Below are positions 32,533 through 35,014 of a stretch of DNA of 35,014 bases, in pieces. Origin of the DNA: Dehalococcoidia bacterium. Its GTDB lineage: Bacteria; Chloroflexota; Dehalococcoidia; Lucifugimonadales; Lucifugimonadaceae. How positions within the stretch are numbered: the stretch's first letter is position 1; the number at the start of each line of letters is the position of its first letter. The stretch spans positions 1-35,014 of the forward strand of contig PAOY01000019.1 in assembly GCA_002710135.1 (NCBI GenBank), given 5' to 3'. The notes under the pieces were generated by a model. It had not been told where the DNA came from and ran no database searches. It saw only the letters and a program-made list of their open reading frames with translations. Both the position numbers and the translations under genes were made by a program.

Positions 32533-33315
32533 TTATGACTTTATGTCTCTTTTGTTGAAAATAAGTAATCCAATTATAAAAGATAAAATAATAATCATTG
32601 TTAAGACTAAAAAATGCCTTATATCAAATCCATTCACTATTACCCCATTATTGTTGTAGTAGTAATGTAATGAAGCATATTTTACAAAGCTTAGTGAATT
32701 TACAGTTTTATAAACAGAGTCTAGTACATATCCCAAAATAGCAATTCCGGACCCAATAATTGCTGCTGAGGAACTTTTTGCAAAAATAGCTCCAAATAAA
32801 AAAGATATGGAGCCACAAGTTATTCCAAAAATGAATAAGCCTAATGATCCATAGAAAATATTAATAAGATCTAAGTTTATTTCATAAATAATCACACCTA
32901 ATTGAAGTGTTAGCCCGATTACAGAGCACAAAAGCAATATAAGTACAATCAAACTTGAGTACTTTTCAATGTAGTATCTGTTTCTAGATATAGATAATGC
33001 TAAAAATTGATCTATAGTTTTATTTTCTTCTTCTGACGCTATTATTGATGATCCTAACGTAATTCCAAATGCACCAACTATTATTGGTCCAATAAGATGC
33101 ATGAACTCCCCGTTTAGAAATCCTGCAGTTGATAAGTCATCTCCAAATCCTGCGATTATTTGTAGTTGTTTTGGGAATAAATTCAAAATATCTCCAAATG
33201 TGTCAGAAAATAAAGTCCAAACATAAAGCAAGAAAAGTGTATAAAATATTGAAGCCGCACTAAAGGTTATTATTTTCTTACGATTTTGTTTTAGAGAATT
33301 AATCAATATATTCAT
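32533..33315 (-). CDS. ABC-2 type transporter permease
   Basis: 260 residues with about six hydrophobic segments and the cytoplasmic EEENKTIDQFLALSISRNRYY segment common in ABC-2 permeases, where a coupling helix follows TM2. It forms the membrane part of an exporter with the ATPase encoded 1 bp upstream. The substrate is unknown; drug, lipid or peptide export are all possible. Confidence 0.85.
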   Translation of the reverse strand: MNILINSLKQNRKKIITFSAASIFYTLFLLYVWTLFSDTFGDILNLFPKQLQIIAGFGDDLSTAGFLNGEFMHLIGPIIVGAFGITLGSSIIASEEENKTIDQFLALSISRNRYYIEKYSSLIVLILLLCSVIGLTLQLGVIIYEINLDLINIFYGSLGLFIFGITCGSISFLFGAIFAKSSSAAIIGSGIAILGYVLDSVYKTVNSLSFVKYASLHYYYNNNGVIVNGFDIRHFLVLTMIIILSFIIGLLIFNKRDIKS

Positions 33316-33316
33316 G

Positions 33317-34183
33317 CTAAAAATATTCCATCAATGTGTCACTCAAGTTTGAAGACTCAGTTTCAATATCTAGCACTTTATAATTAGATATGAATTTAAC
33401 AAAATCGTCCATTTCTCCGGAAATCATAAAAGAAATTTGATTATTATTAATTGAGAAATTCTTGATAAACTTATTTTTTTCTAAATCTTTTATTTCAGGT
33501 AATTTACTAAATCTGACTTTTATTAATCTGAGAGATTTTTTTTCAATATCATTTTTACTTTGAGATGCTATTACATTACCTTCTTTCATGATTGTTACAA
33601 AATCACAGCAATTTGAAATTTCTAATAAATCATGTGAAGATAATAAAATAGTTTTTCCTTTAGCCTTTTCTTCAAAAATCAACTCTCTAAATTCTCTTTG
33701 GTAGTTAGGATCAAGCCCGCTGGTAGGCTCGTCTAAAATAAGCAAATTAGAATCTTTCATGAATGCTTGTATTATTCCTACTTTTTGCTTATTCCCTTTT
33801 GACAACTCTTTTATTTTTTTATTTATGTCTAACTTAAATCTTTTCGATAGATCTTTGTATAAAGTTGAATTATTTTTTTCTAAACTCAAAACATAATTAA
33901 AATATTGCAAAGGTGTAAAGTTTTCATATGGTCTAAAGTCTCCTGCTAAATAAGAAACATCTTTTCTGATTTTAAAGTTTTTTTTTGTTACTCTTTGGCT
34001 TGAAATCCACATGCTCCCTGAATCAGGATAGGTAAGATTTAGTAGGCATCTCATAGTAGTTGTTTTGCCTGCGCCATTTTCTCCTAAAAGACCGTGGATT
34101 GTACCTTCTGAAACCTCAAAGCTTATTTTATTTAAGGCAGTAAAATCTCCGTATTTTTTTTCTAGATTCTCTACTTTTATCAT
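33317..34183 (-). CDS. ABC transporter ATP-binding protein
   Basis: 288 residues. Walker A GLLGENGAGKTT, a Q-loop region near DVSYLAGDF, the signature ELSKGNKQKVG (a variant of LSGGQ seen in ABC-2 exporter ATPases), Walker B LLILDEPTSGLDP and the switch His in LSSHDLLE are all present. A roughly 70-residue C-terminal domain follows. It powers the adjacent ABC-2 permease. Its ATG overlaps the yebC stop by one base (TAATG), so it is translationally coupled to yebC. Confidence 0.93.
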   Translation of the reverse strand: MIKVENLEKKYGDFTALNKISFEVSEGTIHGLLGENGAGKTTTMRCLLNLTYPDSGSMWISSQRVTKKNFKIRKDVSYLAGDFRPYENFTPLQYFNYVLSLEKNNSTLYKDLSKRFKLDINKKIKELSKGNKQKVGIIQAFMKDSNLLILDEPTSGLDPNYQREFRELIFEEKAKGKTILLSSHDLLEISNCCDFVTIMKEGNVIASQSKNDIEKKSLRLIKVRFSKLPEIKDLEKNKFIKNFSINNNQISFMISGEMDDFVKFISNYKVLDIETESSNLSDTLMEYF

Positions 34184-34938
34184 TATTCAGCATATGAGTT
34201 TAATGCTTCTTCATCGAATTCTGCGTTACTGAAAACTTTTTGCACATCGTCTAATTCTTCTAGATCATCTAGTAGTCTTAATGTTTTAGTTGATTGATCT
34301 TTATCCAAAGAAACAGTTGAATTTGGCAGTAGTGCAATTTCAGCCTTTTCAAGAGTTACAAATTCTTTTCCTGAAACTTTTTTTTGAATTGAAGAAAGGT
34401 CAGAATATTGACATGTGATTTCTACAGTATTATCGAAAACATCAAAGTCTTCGGCTCCATCATCGATACTTTCAAGAGCAATCATTTCAGGATCACCATC
34501 TGTCACATTTATAACAATTTGCCCTTTTTGTTCAAAGTTCCATGAAACAGCACCTGTTGAAGCAAATGTTCCTCCGGCTCTTGTAATAGTCGACCTTACG
34601 GTAGCAGCTGATCTGTTTTTATTATCCGTTAATGTTTGAATTATTAAACCAACTCCACCAGGACCAATACCTTCGTATGTTATTTCTTCAAAAGAATCTC
34701 CGCCAGCTCCAGTGCCCGATCCTTTAGCAATAGCTCTTTCAATATTATCCTTAGGCATATTTTGTGATTTTGCATTATCAATTGCTAATCTTAATCTAAA
34801 ATTTAACTCAGGGTCAGAATCTCCCGACTTAGCTGCAACAGTTATTTCTCTTGATAGTTTAGTAAATAAAACACCTTTTTTAGCATCTAGTATGCCTTTC
34901 TTATGCTTTATCGTACTCCACTTTGAATGACCTGACAT
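34183..34938 (-). CDS. YebC/PmpR/TACO1-family protein
   Basis: 251 residues, standard length. MSGHSKWSTIKHKKG is the nearly invariant N-terminus. AIDNAKSQNMPKDNIERAI, YEGIGPGGVGLIIQ and LTDNKNRSAATVRS complete the family pattern. Members are described both as DNA-binding regulators and as translation factors that relieve ribosome stalling. It stands immediately after the stop of an upstream gene and overlaps the ABC ATPase by one base. Confidence 0.96.
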   Translation of the reverse strand: MSGHSKWSTIKHKKGILDAKKGVLFTKLSREITVAAKSGDSDPELNFRLRLAIDNAKSQNMPKDNIERAIAKGSGTGAGGDSFEEITYEGIGPGGVGLIIQTLTDNKNRSAATVRSTITRAGGTFASTGAVSWNFEQKGQIVINVTDGDPEMIALESIDDGAEDFDVFDNTVEITCQYSDLSSIQKKVSGKEFVTLEKAEIALLPNSTVSLDKDQSTKTLRLLDDLEELDDVQKVFSNAEFDEEALNSYAE

Positions 34939-35013
34939 TTAAATTATCTCTAAAATATATCTACTTTTATCTTTTGTAGATGCTAGTTTTAAAACATTCC
35001 TTATTGATTTGGC
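34939..35013 (-). CDS. 3' end of an unidentified gene (5' part outside window)
   Basis: On the minus strand a frame is open from the right edge to a TAA that directly precedes the yebC ATG. It encodes the last 24 residues, ending KLASTKDKSRYILEII. The exact abutment with yebC, the same spacing style as other genes here, and the sensible amino-acid content support a real gene end. ruvC is a common yebC neighbour but usually lies downstream, so I make no identification. Confidence 0.5.
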   Translation of the reverse strand, partial: AKSIRNVLKLASTKDKSRYILEII

Positions 35014-35014
35014 A

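Overview
The window is AT-rich bacterial chromosome (G+C roughly one third by eye, not computed) and almost entirely coding. I count 35 complete or left-truncated genes plus a short 3' end of one more gene at the right edge. No gap between genes exceeds about 160 bp, so there is no gene-free stretch over 300 bp. I see no tRNA, rRNA, CRISPR array, insertion sequence or prophage. Gene content (enolase-superfamily dehydratase, HpaI-type aldolase, paired ThDP enzymes, MFS carriers, NIPSNAP-like small proteins, three-gene proton transhydrogenase) fits a streamlined marine heterotroph. My best guess is a low-GC Chloroflexota of the SAR202 kind, but that is an inference from gene content, not a phylogeny.

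Layout, left to right. (1) 3-419: C-terminal part of a PD-(D/E)XK nuclease, overlapping the end of an MFS exporter (394-1629). (2) 1641-8275: a catabolic region. Two adjacent ThDP-dependent decarboxylase/synthase-like enzymes run leftwards with the MFS gene. Divergent from them is a rightward operon of an enolase-superfamily acid-sugar dehydratase, an HpcH/HpaI aldolase and an MFS carboxylate carrier. Together these look like uptake, dehydration, retro-aldol cleavage and 2-oxoacid processing of an acid sugar or similar compound. (3) 8359-11365: rpmF (L32), then the leftward pntAA-pntAB-pntB transhydrogenase. (4) 11485-11802: a small alpha/beta-barrel-like protein.

(5) 22091 down to 11803: a ten-gene leftward run with gaps of 18 bp or less: rplI, dnaB, a two-AAA+ DnaC-like ATPase, an SMP-30 lactonase, tkt, rpiB, tal, a divergent pgi, a DUF2090-like aldolase homologue and a 70-residue unknown. 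It joins replication-helicase functions to the non-oxidative pentose phosphate pathway. (6) 22205-25994: rightward acyl-CoA synthetase, SelA/DgaE-type PLP enzyme and a DUF1932 dehydrogenase. (7) 27119 down to 25995: a DUF59/SufT-like protein and an Mrp-type ATPase that lacks the usual Cys-X2-Cys loop. (8) 30266 down to 27201: methyltransferase, uvrB and a NIPSNAP-like protein. (9) 30347-31513: a class I aminotransferase. (10) 34938 down to 31510: YebC, an ABC-2 exporter pair, and a membrane-anchored winged-helix regulator.

A feature running through the whole window is that all five convergent gene pairs overlap or abut at their stop codons, with no terminator between them. The items I would look at first are the double-AAA+ helicase-loader-like gene next to dnaB, the DUF2090-like orphan in the pentose phosphate operon, the cysteine-less Mrp, the AcsA/SelA-like/DUF1932 operon, and the N-terminally anchored regulator beside the ABC exporter. 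None is proven to be a new system. No defence or CRISPR system is visible.
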